Below, piece by piece: positions 31,291 through 43,800 of a stretch of 64,000 bases of DNA. Source of the stretch: Alopecurus myosuroides (taxonomy: Eukaryota; Streptophyta; Magnoliopsida; Poales; Poaceae); assembly GCA_028641055.1 (NCBI GenBank), contig CM054060.1:55826292-55890291 (forward strand), in the 5' to 3' direction. Position numbers and translations under genes: made by a program. The notes below the pieces were generated by a model, which saw only the letters and a program-made list of their open reading frames with translations, was not told where the DNA came from and did not search any database. Position 1 is the stretch's first letter. Each line of letters opens with the position of its first letter.

Positions 31291-32713
31291 TACACTACAT
31301 GACTCCACTGAGTAGCACACTCTGTTCTACATGCAGATTTAATATTTTTAAAGTGATTCTCGAAGTTGAAAAATATCACTTTCTGAGCAGATCCGTTAGT
31401 GTAGAATACGACAATTCATGTGATTGCCATCTCTTTTTTTATGGACGGATGAAAGAACCCCCTCCCCCCCCAATGTTATTTAACTGTAGATTTGAAATAT
31501 GTTTCCGTCATGTTTGAAGTTCTCTAGGTGTGATGTGTGGGATCTGGCTTCAAAGTTTATTTCTAAGCCTTCTTACATAAGTGCAAGTGTAGTTCATGTT
31601 TAGCTGGAATAATGTTCTAAAGATGTTATGTAATACATATACCACCCCAGTGTGCTCTCATGTGTATTTTACCCACTTGTGTGGGTTGAGCCGTTTTTAG
31701 AATGCTATGTGTATGCTAACTTAAGAACATGCCGAGCCGTGCCGAATGATATCTTTTTGTTCGTCGGCTGCTAATCAGATGTGATGCTTCAGTTTCTTGA
31801 AAAAGCAAGTAAGTTCGTATGTGTTGGGCAGCAGTTTTTTTCTTTTCTTTATAGAGTTTTCTATGTGTTTCTGTATCCAGTTTTGTCCAAATATAGTGAT
31901 ATTTCTTTGTCTCATATCATTTTTATCGCCTGATCAATCTACAAGAACAACCTGGAAGCCATAGGAGAAGTGTTCACAAAGGTCATACGGACGATTAGAA
32001 AGTTGATCGGAACTTGTACACCGGAAACATTTTTATTCACAGAAGAAAAAGGCTGGGACTTGGGTATCAGATGTCCAAGTGCAAAGGGCACATCAAGTAA
32101 AGCTATGCCTATTAGGTAGGTGAGGCTACATGATGCAACGAACTGGGATCATTCAAAAGAAAAAAATCAACGAACTGGGGAGCAATTTGAGATAGACACA
32201 TTTAGTATTTCCCTCAGCCTTTGATGCTATGTAAACAAAGCTGTTATCAATGATTTCTTTGCTACATATGTAGTTGTTCTGATTCACAGTGACAAGATAT
32301 CTGTTGCAAGGAAGGTGGCTCTCGAAATGAAGAGGGTTGACAGAAACCGAGGACAAGACAACAGTCAAATGGAAAATCAAACAAGGACCGACAGCAAACC
32401 CATGCCGTGGACAAAATTAGAGGCACATTACAGCCTGCAGACCCGTTAACATGTTTCCTAACGTGGGGACTCGAGGTCCCCATAAACTAGTGCGTTTAAG
32501 CTAGGACACATGTAGCTAAAAATATGACTATTACCTAAATGAAAAACAGCTAGATGTTAATTAGACAGTCCCTAAACTTTTCTCGCTAACATCCCTCCCC
32601 TAAGAAATCAAAAGCAGAACTGACTACATCCTGTTACAAATGAGAACATGAATATACACATCATATATTTTCACAATATTCAGAAACTTTAAAATATAAT
32701 TCCGACGTAGTTT
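31291..32713. other. Intergenic or 3' region, nothing recognised
   Basis: No gene or repeat boundary was identified. The part next to 32713 probably includes the 3' untranslated region of the minus-strand gene. A short C run lies at about 31463. Confidence 0.4.
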
Positions 32714-34138
32714 TCACATAACTTGGTTCTCAACGGATTTTTTTCCTCGAGCAAATACACAAAAGGCAACGAGAAGACCAGAGGCACACAGTAACACCCT
32801 TTCTCGTCGCATGTCCCTGCAAGTTAAAAGAAACACAAATTGAAATAAGTGGAACTTCTACACGTGGATACATCCAAAACAATAGATTTGTAGCTTACCA
32901 TTTTTCAGCTTCTTTATATGTTTGTTCCAAAACTCTAATTTTATCCCGCACAACACGCACTTCCGAGGCAAACTCCTGCCATTCTTTTTGGCTCTCGGCG
33001 GCTCGGCAGATCCTCTTTCCATAATCAAATCTCTGGCTGTGTCCCATGTTGGGTTTTGACGGAGAATGCTGAAGATATGAGAATTTATCAGCTTGTTGCA
33101 CTAAAGATCGATAGAAAATATATCTATTATTGAGAAAAAATTTAAGCACCTATTCTTGCAATAACATGCAGTTACTCCCTCCGTTCAACGATAGATGACT
33201 TGCAATTGTATACATATAGATGTATCTAGACACTAAAACATGTCTAGATACATTTATATGTAGATAAGTGGAAGTCATCTATTGTTGAACGGAGGGAGTA
33301 GAACACATCTCCAAACAGTGGCCAAATGGTACTACGGCAAAAATGTCGAAAATATGATACAATCAGACAACTACATTCGACATGACAAACAGTTCAAAAT
33401 AATATCTGGATTCTCAAATTAACATGATACAACTACCAGAAACATAAATCGTAACAAGTCATGAAATGTACTAACACAGACTCCCCACACTTGAACCACT
33501 CACCGGCAATTTCTTTCAATTTTAAGTCGTAGAACAAAATATGCTATATTTCAGAGTGAGGTAGAGGCAGTTAATCACCAGTGGCACACAAAAAGTATTT
33601 TGTAATCTTAGTAGAAATCATTAAGGATGCAATTTGTGACTTGAGTTGATCAGTCAATGCATTAGTTAGGGTTGGCTTTGAGCAGGGTAGAGAAGGGACT
33701 TATTTTGGCTGGGGAAGACTTATTGTGGGCTATTGATATGCCGGGGTTTCAGTTAACTACACTACTTGATCCATGAAATGCAAGGGGGCAGTGTCCGTTT
33801 CCTCCCCCAGTTATTCAGACTACCATGGCCCCTACAGAGTACATGCCGGACCTTGGAGTTGGAGGTTGACTACAGATGGCAAGAGGCAGGGGTAACCTAC
33901 TTATCATGTGGAGGCCCTGCGCGGCCGCCTTCCATTACCCCTACGCTGGCGCGGCGCAGCTAATTTCGCAGATCAACCGAAGCGTAGATGTGATGAGGAG
34001 GGGGATTACCTGATTGGGTTCGATCCTCCCAACGCCGCCACCGGAGAGCAGTCGGACGGGGCTCCGACGGGAGGACCCTTGCGGGGTCGACCGCCGAACG
34101 GCGCGGCCTGCGGATCTTAGCAGCACGGAAGCAGACAT
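32714..34138 (-). CDS. Small mitochondrial-type membrane protein, four exons
   Basis: Host gene not recognised by family. Minus-strand exons read by eye are 34010-34138, 33504-33543, 32899-33100 and 32714-32816. All introns have GT-AG ends (donors GTAATC, GTGAGT, GTAAGC; acceptors TATAG, TTTAG, TTGCAG). Phases agree and the total is 474 bp, giving 157 residues. The first 43 residues begin MSASVLLRSAGRAVRRS and are rich in Arg, Ser and Ala with almost no acidic residues, as in mitochondrial presequences. The middle is charged and helical (FASEVRVVRDKIRVLEQTY). Near the C-terminus RRERVLLCASGLLVAFCVF looks like a single membrane segment, followed by a short basic tail. Exon 2 (40 bp) is the least certain. 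Intron 2 holds a Stowaway MITE. Confidence 0.65.
33175..33298. mobile_element. Stowaway MITE
   Basis: 124 bp element with perfect-looking terminal inverted repeats, starting CTCCCTCCGTTCAACGATAG and ending in the matching complement. It is flanked by the TA target duplication (33173-33174 and 33299-33300). The interior is also an imperfect palindrome. This is a non-autonomous Tc1/mariner-type element very common in grasses. It sits in intron 2 of the small mitochondrial-type gene. Confidence 0.95.
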
Positions 34139-34566
34139 CCTTCTGAAAAGGGGATCGATGGGCACCGTGTTCATGTGGGCGCTGCGAACCGGAATAAGTA
34201 TCGATATAATCCATGTCCGGGCCCGAATCGGTCTGGAAGACTGGAAGCGAAACGAGAACCATACTGTATCGGGCTCGGGTCTTGGCTTCGACCTGTTCGT
34301 GGACCCAAGCAACTGAAAGCCCAGCTACCTTTTTTTTCCCCGAAAGAGGGACGGAAGGGGGACTGGTTTGCCCCTCGGTTGTCGTGGGGTGACGCCACAA
34401 GAGATACACCTGCTCGATTTAATGGCAGTTGGTCTCCATGGTTAGAGAATTGTGTCGTGTTTCATAAAATATTCAAATCTTCAAGTCTTTTTGGAAATGA
34501 AAGTTTCTCAAAACACCGCGCTAAAAATGACCTCATCTAACCAAATATTACATGAAAACTAACTAA

Positions 34567-35598
34567 GAGCATCTCTAGCCGGTCCCTCATAACCGGTTTA
34601 GTGGAGAGAAAAATTAGCACATTGTTCTCTAAGCCCGATCTAGCAGACCCTTTATATGCTTTAGAGGAGCAACAAAATTCTCCAGTCGTTGGACCTTAAA
34701 TATGCTCGACATTGGCGGCTAGGGAAAAACTTTGGCCATCCACCTTGGCGGTCGGAAAATCCCCCCGATTGGTCTGTACCATCGCCGTTGTTCCCTCGGC
34801 GACCGCCATCCACCCCTGCTGACACCCTGCAACCTCTGATGACTCCCAACCCAATTCGATTTTCTCGTCGTCGAAATCTCTCTGTCCGCCGCGTCTCACT
34901 GTCGTCGGGATGTCTACCGCCGTCATCTCCATTCTTGGCCTGGTTTGAGCAAAAATGGTGCCGACGGAGGAGTAGGAAGACATATAAGGCACTCGGTGGA
35001 GCTTTGTGGCGCCGGAATCAAGAGTAAGCGGCATACTTCCAGCCACATCAATTCATATGTGGCGAGCTTGGGGTGCGATCGGATGTAACGGCTTCTCCTA
35101 CCCTCTCCGTCCATGATATTTTAAGATGAGCATGATATGCCGGAGAACTATCAGTATGTCTCCAATGGGGATCCAATTGAGCCCAAACAGGATGCAAACA
35201 TAATACAGAGATTTCTCGAGACACACCGAAACATTGAGAACCAAGAGGTCATACTATGCTTCAAGATGATCTTACTGAGCATAAGTGGATCCTCCACATC
35301 ACTTCCTAGTTCCTCTTTACTTCATTTGGACCCTTTCGTGTGTTTGAATTTGAATAATTTGGTTTGTAATATGTTAATTTTTAATATTCATGAATTATTT
35401 GAATTTTAATTATCATGTTTGCATTTAAGATGTGTGTAACTGTCTAGTTCCAATATAGTACATTCAAGCAAAACTGGAAAAAAGAAGAGAAACTAAAATT
35501 TTAGTGAGTTAAGTTTAGGGGATCAGTTAGGAAATAATTTTCTTGGTGAGAAAATATAATGAGTTAAATGATAAGGAGTGGTTTAAGGGCCTAAATAA
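34567..35598 (+). mobile_element. PIF/Harbinger-type remnant with transposase C-terminus (copy 1)
   Basis: The left edge GAGCATCTCTAGCC follows TAA, the usual target of this superfamily. Near the right part (about 35118-35310) the plus strand encodes a transposase-like C-terminus. It has FLETHRNIENQEV, then after a one-base frameshift a DDLTEHKW-like end with stop at about 35308. A matching right terminal repeat was not found, so the right border is a guess. The GC-rich part at 34700-35050 has no recognised coding content. Confidence 0.5.
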
Positions 35599-35601
35599 TA
35601 A

Positions 35602-36324
35602 GAGCATCTCTAACAGCTCCCCTATAACAGGGCCACCGTTTTTCATTATAGGGCAACAATTGTTTTGCAGCTTTAGGGCAGCAAAACGGCTGTGACTTTA
35701 CCAACAACCTTAAAAATTGGGCATGGCTGCCCTATTATGGTCACAACTGTCGCGTAACACCCTCTCTATTCTCAAGGTATTTTTCACATTTAAATACATA
35801 TATTTCAAAAATAATAAGATAAAATAAATTCAAACAAATGAAAATTGAGTAGTACTTAATTATTACAGCACAATAAAAATTGTTCATCAAGGTGCGCACA
35901 AATCAACACACAAAAACAAATTTTATGACATATAAGAACACATATCAAGTGCACGGTCTTCATCTTTGCTGGTCATACCATGATCACCACTTCTGCAAAA
36001 GATATTTTTAAAGATTTATGTGCACATCAGAGTCACGAATGTCGTGGTAGGCATCCATGAAGTGCTCAACTCGATCCCCACCTTTCCTAGGACGCACAAG
36101 ACGTCTCATCAACTCATATGTACCATAGACCAAATTTTGGCCACACTCACTCTGAATGATCATGTTATGCATGATCACGCATGCAGTCGTGATGTACCAA
36201 AGAACTTCCTGATCCGACTCTAAAATGACCTCTCCATAGCTTTCCTTGTCGCCACTTGAGTAGTGTGGAATGTTGATTCCTCTTTCCCTTCGGGGGAAAC
36301 TAGAGGCTTCACAAATGTAGCACA
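35602..36324 (-). pseudogene. PIF/Harbinger transposase remnant (copy 2)
   Basis: The left edge GAGCATCTCTAACAG also follows TAA. The minus strand at 36008-36325 encodes part of a HARBI1-like transposase: SDQEVLWYITTACVIMHNMI, then FMDAYHDIRDSDVHINL. This is the C-terminal portion of the DDE nuclease; the rest is missing. The right side is cut at about 36324 by sequence that looks like a copia LTR. Confidence 0.65.
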
Positions 36325-36760
36325 TGTTGGAGATATTCCCTCGAGACGATAATTTTCAGTTATTATTCTATCTCCAAGTTCATAATTAACTTTATGTCAT
36401 CGTGCTACGGCCGCTATAGCATTTTAAAAGTGAGTTTTCAAAGGAAAATCTTTATGCAGATGTGAAGATATAAACAAACGAGAGTTCCTAATCTTGTCTC
36501 TAAGGTTAGTTTATGATTTGTGAGATGATCACATTTTCTTCGTCATGGACTTGGTTAAAATTCTAGCAAAATATAAAATTTTATTGTTACGGTAACAATA
36601 GTACTAAACCGACCCAAATATATGATCTTGCTAGAAGAGACTAAATAATTGTAATATATTTAGCAAAATACATATGAAATTATCATTGACTTTAATTCTC
36701 ATACTAGCGCCAGGGGGCGTTCGTTCTCTCCAAATAGCGCAGTCGCACTATAAAGTATTT
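36325..36760 (+). repeat. Possible decayed copia LTR fragment (BARE/Angela-like)
   Basis: Starts TGTTGGAGATATTCCCTCGA, then GATAATTTTCAGTTATTATTC. This resembles the start of BARE/Angela LTRs as I know them. The rest is too diverged to follow and no target duplication was found. Confidence 0.35.
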
Positions 36761-37094
36761 GGGTGAATTATTTGCACGGATCTTGTTTTCCTTTGTTTCC
36801 GGTTGTCAGGCTAAGGTTTATGTTTGACTAGTCTTTCACTAAGCAGTGGAAAAGGTTAGACAAATGGAAGATATAGAAATTCCATTGGGTTTCATTAAAA
36901 CCCAACAGCTATACTGCATATCCGCCCCTCAGCCATACAAATTCATTGCATAGCAACAATTCACATCTTTCTCCCAGCTTGGGGCAATCTCAGTTTCGTC
37001 CATGTACAAACACAAAACAAAGAATCTATCACAGAGCCCGCGACAAACTAACAATGACCATTGTGTGATCCGGCTGCGGGTTTCTTCTCCCCGT

Positions 37095-38465
37095 TCAATC
37101 TCCGTACAGGCGGAGGTTGCACAGCAGCTCCTCCTTGGTCCAGCTCAGCGATCCTGTGGCGTGGAACGCCTTCATAACATTCTCGTATGCCTCCAGCTCC
37201 AGACCATGGACACGACGGTCATGTTGCTCTTCTTGTTCATCATCTTGTTTCACCACCACCTGTATCTCGTCCGCCGGGTGGTGCTGGATTCTTGCGCTGG
37301 CACGGGACTCCGTCCTGTCGTGAGAATCTTGCTCCTCTTCGTTGCAGCTCGGCAGGAGCTGAACCTCAGTTTTTTTCTTTTCTTGGCAATACTCGGCGGT
37401 GGCGGAAACGCTATCGCGGCCGTTGCTCTTGTCTCCGCTGCTACTACTGCTGCCGCTGCTGCTACTGTCGTCGCTGGCCGATGACGACGTATCAGAATTG
37501 CTACTAGCATCATCATCGTCGTCATTGTCTTTGTCTGCTGTTCTTCGAGCCAAGTGAGAATCCGCATTGTCTTTGTCTGTTCTCCGAGCCAAGAAAATGT
37601 CTGCATTGTTGCCCGTATCCTGCCGCTTCTCGAGATAATGGCTTGGGTGTACATCCATCACTTCAACGTTGTCATTGTACCTAGCTGCTGCCGGTTCTTC
37701 TCGCTGGGCAAAGATCCGGTTGTTGTTGGTGCCGCCGTCGCCCTGAAATCTCTTGACATCCCTGACGATGTCGGCGTCCATGGTGTAGTTGCTCCTCTTG
37801 GTCGCGCCCAGCTTGACGGCATGCGCGGCGAAGCTGCTGACGCCGCCGTTGGCGATGGGTTTGCTTTTGATGTTTTTGCCGGCGATGGGGCGCGAAGGCA
37901 CGGCGCTCTCGATGGGGATTTTGTCGTTCTGTAGCGGGGAAGAAACAGGGCACGGCGCGTTAACGCAGTTAGTACTTGTGTTGCGCAAGAAACCGAATCT
38001 AAGAAGAGGCGGCGGCGGCGGGTGGGGATCAGAAGATGAAGGGGACGGCGGCGGCGGCGAAGAAGACGTTACCTTGTGGATCAAGGTCCAGCCTTTCTCC
38101 CCGTAGATGAGGCGGGGCCGGAGAGCGGTCCTGTCCGCGGTGACGATCTTGGTGGAGCCGACGATCTTGACGTCGATCTTGCAGTCGCCGACGGCGCGCA
38201 CGACCTCGGCCCACTTCCAGAGGTCGCAGTGGAAGAGCTCGACGATGTCGCCCGCGTCGAGGTCCTCGGGCAGGTCGACGTCGGGGTCGGGGCTGGGGCG
38301 GACGAACTTCCTGGAGATGCGCGTGGAGTCGGGGCCGCCGTCGGCCCAGCGCATGACGTAGGAGTGGCCGTTGCCCCAGATGACCTCGCCGGCGCGCCAC
38401 GCGCCCATGTTGGTGGCCTCCTCCGTGATGAGGGCCTCCACCGTCATCCCGACCTTGATCCTCAT
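37095..38465 (-). CDS. Agenet-ENT domain protein
   Basis: Host gene. Proteins with Agenet (plant Tudor-like) and ENT domains are nuclear and thought to bind chromatin. The start is the ATG at 38465 (CAGCCGCCATGAGG context). Exon 1 is 38073-38465 and exon 2 is 37095-37928. The 144 bp intron has donor AAG/GTAACG and acceptor CTACAG. It is a multiple of three and open, so an unspliced reading also exists. The spliced protein is 408 residues. Two Agenet repeats fill the first 131 residues (MRIKVGMTVEALITEEATN; GDIVELFHCDLWKWAEVV). The middle is low-complexity with an Asp/Ser-rich stretch. The C-terminus begins an ENT domain (LEAYENVMKAFHATGSLSW) but stops about 35 residues in, shorter than usual. 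It may be truncated or miss an exon. Confidence 0.8.
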   Translation of the reverse strand: MRIKVGMTVEALITEEATNMGAWRAGEVIWGNGHSYVMRWADGGPDSTRISRKFVRPSPDPDVDLPEDLDAGDIVELFHCDLWKWAEVVRAVGDCKIDVKIVGSTKIVTADRTALRPRLIYGEKGWTLIHKVTSSSPPPPSPSSSDPHPPPPPLLRFGFLRNTSTNCVNAPCPVSSPLQNDKIPIESAVPSRPIAGKNIKSKPIANGGVSSFAAHAVKLGATKRSNYTMDADIVRDVKRFQGDGGTNNNRIFAQREEPAAARYNDNVEVMDVHPSHYLEKRQDTGNNADIFLARRTDKDNADSHLARRTADKDNDDDDDASSNSDTSSSASDDSSSSGSSSSSGDKSNGRDSVSATAEYCQEKKKTEVQLLPSCNEEEQDSHDRTESRASARIQHHPADEIQVVVKQDDEQEEQHDRRVHGLELEAYENVMKAFHATGSLSWTKEELLCNLRLYGD

Positions 38466-39164
38466 GGCGGCTGATCTGATCTGATCTCTCTCCCCTCCCC
38501 TGGATCGATTCCTTGCCCTTTTATTGGACGCCGCAATCACAGAGGAGAAGTTTTCTCCTGGGCTCTGGGAGTTCCGCGGAGCGAAGTCGCGGTATCTATA
38601 AACTCGGCGAGAGGGGTACTAGTAGAGTCGGTTTGAGACGCCGAGTTCTTGCGCGACTCGGCGCCGATCGAGTTCCCAGCCGGGGCGGACTCCAACACGA
38701 GCCCCGTGCGGATTCCGTACCAAGCTCCTCATCAGACGCCCGTGGATCGGCGGGGAGGCGGCCGGGTTCGACTAGGGCAGCCGCCACTCGGGATCCACCG
38801 CCGCCTCTTCTACCGCTACGTGGCAGCATCTCGACCGCATCGACATCAAGTCGGGTCTTTTATCCCGCCGTATTGTCTTCTACTGCTTCGCGTCTCTGAT
38901 CCGATATGCTCACGAATTCACGATGCGCCGCAATGTTTTCGTCAGCCACGATTAGATTTCACGACACCGGTACAAAATTGCTGGGTACTATCTACTATCC
39001 TCCACAAGTGTCTCAGTAGAGACCGTAATTAGTTCTGACCGGTAAATACAGATAGAATTCTTTATTAATTAGTTTTGGTTCGCTTAAGATTTCAATTTGT
39101 GCATGATTTTTCTCCAATGAGTGGATATTACATTAAGATTATTAATCTGCGAGGAATCATCAGC
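38466..39164. other. Upstream region of the Agenet-ENT gene
   Basis: GC-rich up to about 38900, then AT-rich. On the minus strand a GATCAGATCAGATCAG repeat lies just before the ATG and a weak TTTATAGATA lies near 38595. No other gene is supported. Confidence 0.4.
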
Positions 39165-40385
39165 TGATCGCGGGTGGCCTTAGAGAGGGCACAGAAAAAG
39201 CAACGCGCTAGAATCAATTACCTTCGGGAAGGCGACGCGAACACCAAATTCTTTCATGCCCGAGTCAACTCTAGAAGGGGAATTTTTTTGTTTTCAAGCT
39301 TCGACAACACAATGGTTGGGTTACCTCTCATGCGGATAATCAAGATGTTGTCCAACGTCACTTGTCTTTGGCGATTGGACGCGGTGTACCTCGTCCCTTG
39401 GCTTCAATAGGGAGAGCTTAAATCTCCCCACCTTGGCCCTCGATGATCTTGATACCCCCTTCACCGCCGTCGAGGTGTTGGCGGCTATTTCGGCCCTCCC
39501 TTCCGACAAGGCGCCGGGTCCGGACGATTTTAGCGGCAAATTCTTTAAAGCATGTTGGCTTATCATTAAAGGGGGCATCATGGCTGCCATCAACCGGTTC
39601 TCCAACCTCCGCTCTAGGAACCTCCATTGCCTCAACGCCCCAACATCGGGCTTATTCCAAAAAAAAAAGATGGTGCAGAGAACATCACCAACTTTCACGC
39701 CATTAGCCTCAGCCATGCATTTGCGAAGATTGTTGCCAAGATTCTCTCCTTGCGGCTTGCACCTCGTATGAATGATCTTGTTTCCCTAGCGCAAAGTGCA
39801 TTCATCAAGAAACGTAGCATCCATGAGAACTTCATGTACGTGAGGAATTACGCCCGCTGGCTTCATCGGAGAAAGCATGCCCACGCTTTTATTCAAACTA
39901 GACATCATGGAAGCATTTGACTCTGTTTGTTGGGCCTATATCTTAGAGCTTTTTCGACGCCTTGGTTTCCCTCCTCGGATCCGTGATTGGGTTGTCGTGC
40001 TCCTTCACTCCGCCTCCTCTCGTGTTCTCCTTAATGGTATCCCGGGGGACCCAATAGTGCATGGATGTGGCCTTCGTCAAGGCGACCCCCTTTCTCCACT
40101 CCTTTTTGACATCGCCATTGACCCCCTCCAAAGAATCATCCAACTTGCTACGGATCTCAGACTTCTTCATCGCCTTCCTGGAAAAGGCGCCCACTTTAAG
40201 ACATCTCCAACCTTGCCACTATTCTTAAAAACTTCGGTAACGCCACGGGGTTGGCTACCAATTTCGAGAAGAGCCTTGTTGCCCCCATTCGATGTGAGGG
40301 GTTGGACCTTACTACCGTCCTCCAAGACCTTCCAGCGGCTCACACGAGTTTTCCCATGAAATACCTTGGCCTTCCGCAAAGACTT
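39165..40385 (+). pseudogene. LINE (non-LTR) reverse transcriptase pseudogene, left part
   Basis: Plus-strand relic of an L1-type plant LINE. Recognisable blocks are INYLREGDANTKFFHARV, SDKAPGPDDF, SAFIKKRSIHENFMYV, the catalytic LDIMEAFDSV and GLRQGDPLSPLLF. A later FPMKYLGLPQRL block ends at the E3 insertion. Blocks are in different frames and the YADD motif region is deleted. The sequence continues in frame after E3 at 62844. Confidence 0.82.
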
Positions 40386-40862
40386 TGATGGGGGATAATA
40401 ACCCGGTAGGCCAACTCCAAGGTGTAACCCGGCCCAAGGGATACGGCGCAGGATCCGGTTAAGGATAACGAAACTTCTGGAAGGCCCAAAGTTTGTAGGC
40501 TTCGTAACCCGGATTGTGGGTTGCGGTAAGGAAAGCTAGGGTTTGTAAGCGGTGTCCGGGTAGGATTCAGGGTGCGCCTTGGAGGGCAAGTCAAGGGGGG
40601 TACGGTGCTTTATAAACCGACCCCTAAGTCTAGTTTAAGGAGATCTAAGAACCCTAGCAACATCGTGTGATATCGAGCATCAAGTGTAATCCCAGAGCTG
40701 AGTTATTATATCAAGATCGGAGACTCGGCGACTTTGATTGCCGGCTACCAGATCGAATTGCACCATGTTTTCCTCTGAGCTAAACCCTCTCCCAAATACC
40801 TGTGTCGTCTTGCCCCAAGATCAGTTACCCCCGGTAACATCTGCCGTGATTATCCCACGACA
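40386..40862 (+). repeat. E3 5' LTR
   Basis: Starts TGATGGGGGATAATAACCCG and ends TATCCCACGACA. A TTTATAAACC TATA box lies near 40611. It contains the ATG (40765) from which the gag frame reads through the primer site. Confidence 0.95.
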
Positions 40863-43800
40863 GTTGGCGCCCACCGTGGGGCCTGCGTCCAAAGGTGTTT
40901 ACATCACGGGAGAAGCTCGGAAGGGCATGGAGAATCTTGTCATCGGCGAAATCTGCATCGACCACGAAGGAGAAAAGATGGTGGACGATTCCGGCTGGGG
41001 GCCGGAGTCGGATCACCTCGAAACCGGATCCGTCGTAACGATCGGCCGGATCAACATCTTCATCGGCACGGTACGAACGACTAATGTAAGAGGACAATAT
41101 CATGTGCATACTACAGGAACTTCCAGCAGGAACAAGGAGACATTAAAGCAAGCGGCAAACTCGGTTTCGTTGGCCGCGCCGGGATATCTCAGATGGGCGG
41201 AACAAGAGGTAACGTGGAGTAGAAAAGACCATCCGGAGAAAGTAGAGCGTCCAGGAGTCTTGGCATTGGTGGTTGCTCCACAGGTTAATGGTTACGAATT
41301 GAAGAGGGTCCTGATGGACGGTGGAAGCAGCATCAACATCCTTTATTGGGAAACCTTCTTACGGATGAGTCTCAAAGAGTCTCAGTTACAAAAAAGTTCG
41401 ACAATCTTTCATGGGATCGTGCCAGGTCACTCGGCGAGCCCCGAGGGAAGGATCACCTTGGAAGTTGCTTTTGGAGAATCGACGGATAATTATCGAGTTG
41501 AGTGGCTCACGTTCGAGGTGGTCAAATTGCGCAGTCCTTACCATGCGCTGTTTGGGAGGCCGGCTTACGCCCAATTCATGGCTAGGCCGTGCTACGTGTA
41601 TTTGCAGCTGAAAATCCCGGGTCCTAAACGGACCATCACCATACATGGGAACCGGGATATAGCGGCCGAGTGCGACGAAGGAGATTCGGTTATGGCCGAG
41701 CAAGCGTGCAGAAAGGAAGAACTCGAATATTACCGGTCTCAAGTAAATCCGGACGATAGAACAGCCTTGAAAAAGCCGAATACCGAGGATGAGAGAGCAA
41801 AATTCAAGGCAGCGCAAGACACCAATAAGATATATTTTGTCGAAGGGGATTCCACTAAACAGTTTACCATAGGGTCTAACTTGGGAAAAGAGCAGGAGGA
41901 AGCGCTCGTGGAGTTTATTCGTTCGAATGCAGATGTGTTTGCCTGGACACCTAGCGACATGCCGGGTATCCCTACAGAACTGGCTGAGCACAGTTTGCAT
42001 GTGGATCCCAAGTCCAGGCCCGTGAAGCAAGGTTTGAGGAAAATGAATGAGGAAAGAAGGACGGCTATAGGCGAAGAGATCGCTCGGCTATTGGCAGCCG
42101 GCTTTATCATGGAAGTATTTCACCCGGATTGGTTGGCTAACCCGGTTCTAGTGATGAAAAAGACCAATGAGTGGAGGATGTGCATTGATTTTACGAGTCT
42201 CAACAAACATTGCCCAAAGGATCCGTTCGCGCTACCAAGGATAGATCAGATTATAGACGCAGTAGCTGGAAGCGATCTGTTATGCTTCCTGGACGCATAT
42301 TCCGGGTATCATCAGATTAAGCTCAAAAGGGAACATTGGGAGAAAACATCATTCATAACCCCTTTTGGGGCCTTTTGTTATAAAACTATGACGTTTGGGT
42401 TGAAGAACGCTGGCGCAACTTACCAACGGTGTATTCAAAAGTGCTTCGAGGACCAAATCGGACGTAACGTCCATGCCTATGTGGATGATGTGGTCATCAA
42501 GACCAGGAAGGCGGAGACATTTATCGATGATCTAAAGGAGACGTTCAAAAACTTGAGGAGGTACCAGATGAAGCTTAACCCGACAAAGTGCGTGTTTGGA
42601 GTTCCAGCTGGGAAATTACTCGGCTTCATAGTTTCCGAGAGAGGAATCGAGGCAAACCCGGATAAAATCAAGGCCATCCAGAGTCTGAAAAAACCGGAAA
42701 ATTTGAAGCATGTTCAAAAGCTCACGGGCTGCGTAGCAGCCTTGAGCCGATTCATATCCAGACTTGGAGAAAAAGCAATACCCTTGTACCGGCTCTTGCG
42801 GAAATCAGATAAGTTCGTGTGGGATCAAGAGGCGGACGAGGCATTTGAGGCACTAAAGAAGCAGTTATCTGAAGCACCAGTACTAGCGGCGCCGGGTCCT
42901 AAAGAGCCTATGTTACTATATATGGCAGCTGGCCCCCGAGCCGTCAGCGCAGTAGTTGTTGTGGAACGCCAAGAGGATGGGAAAGGATACCCGGTTCAGA
43001 GGCCGGTTTATTACGTCAGCGAGGTATTATCAGAAGCAAAGCAGCGCTATCCACATTGGCAAAAGTTGGTGTTCGGGGTCTTTATGGCCAGCCGGAAGCT
43101 GAAGCCATATTTCCAAGAACATCCCATAACAGTGGTTAGTTCAATACCAATGTCGGATATCATCAGAAACTCGGACGCGACGGGAAGAATAGCCAAATGG
43201 GCGATAGAGATGGGGGATTATCACATCAACTACGAACCCAGGTCAGCAATCAAATCTCAAGCTTTAATTGATTTCGTTAACGACTGGACACATACAGGCA
43301 TGACTACAACGGTTCCAAATTCCGAGTCATGGATCATGCACTTCGATGGATCAAAGCAGTACGAGGGATCAGGAGCTGGGGTGGTGCTAACATCACCCAA
43401 AGGAGACAAATTGAGTTACGTACTACAAATTCACTTCGACTGTTCCAACAACGTGGCCGAGTATGAGGCCCTATTGCATGGCTTAAAGGTAGCCAAAGAG
43501 ATGAACATCAAGAGGATACGATGCTTCGGAGATTCGGACCTTGTGGTACAGCAGGTGTCAGGAACGTGGGATAGAAAGGACGCAACTATGGCAGCATACC
43601 GCAGGGAAGTTGATAGGGTTGCAGGATGTTTTTCCGGGTATGAGGTGGAGCATATAGACAGAAGAAAGAATGAGGCAGCCGACGCCCTCGCCAGACTCGG
43701 CTCGCGCAGAGAGCCGGTTCCGCCTAACGTTTTCCTGGACGAACTATGGCGACCATCAGTTAAAATCGAGTCAGAGGAGGAATTGGCAAATCAAGACCCG

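Noticed and set aside
33960..34409. 149-codon minus-strand frame over the GC-rich region
   Set aside because: It overlaps the presequence exon in another frame and has no splice-consistent continuation or motif.
38029..38400. 123-codon minus-strand Arg-rich frame
   Set aside because: Shadow of the Agenet exon in a GC-rich region; the Agenet frame explains the sequence.
40738..40764. Upstream non-ATG starts in E3 and E4 LTRs (40738, 48868)
   Set aside because: They need TTG initiation; in-frame ATGs at 40765 and 48964 are better candidates.
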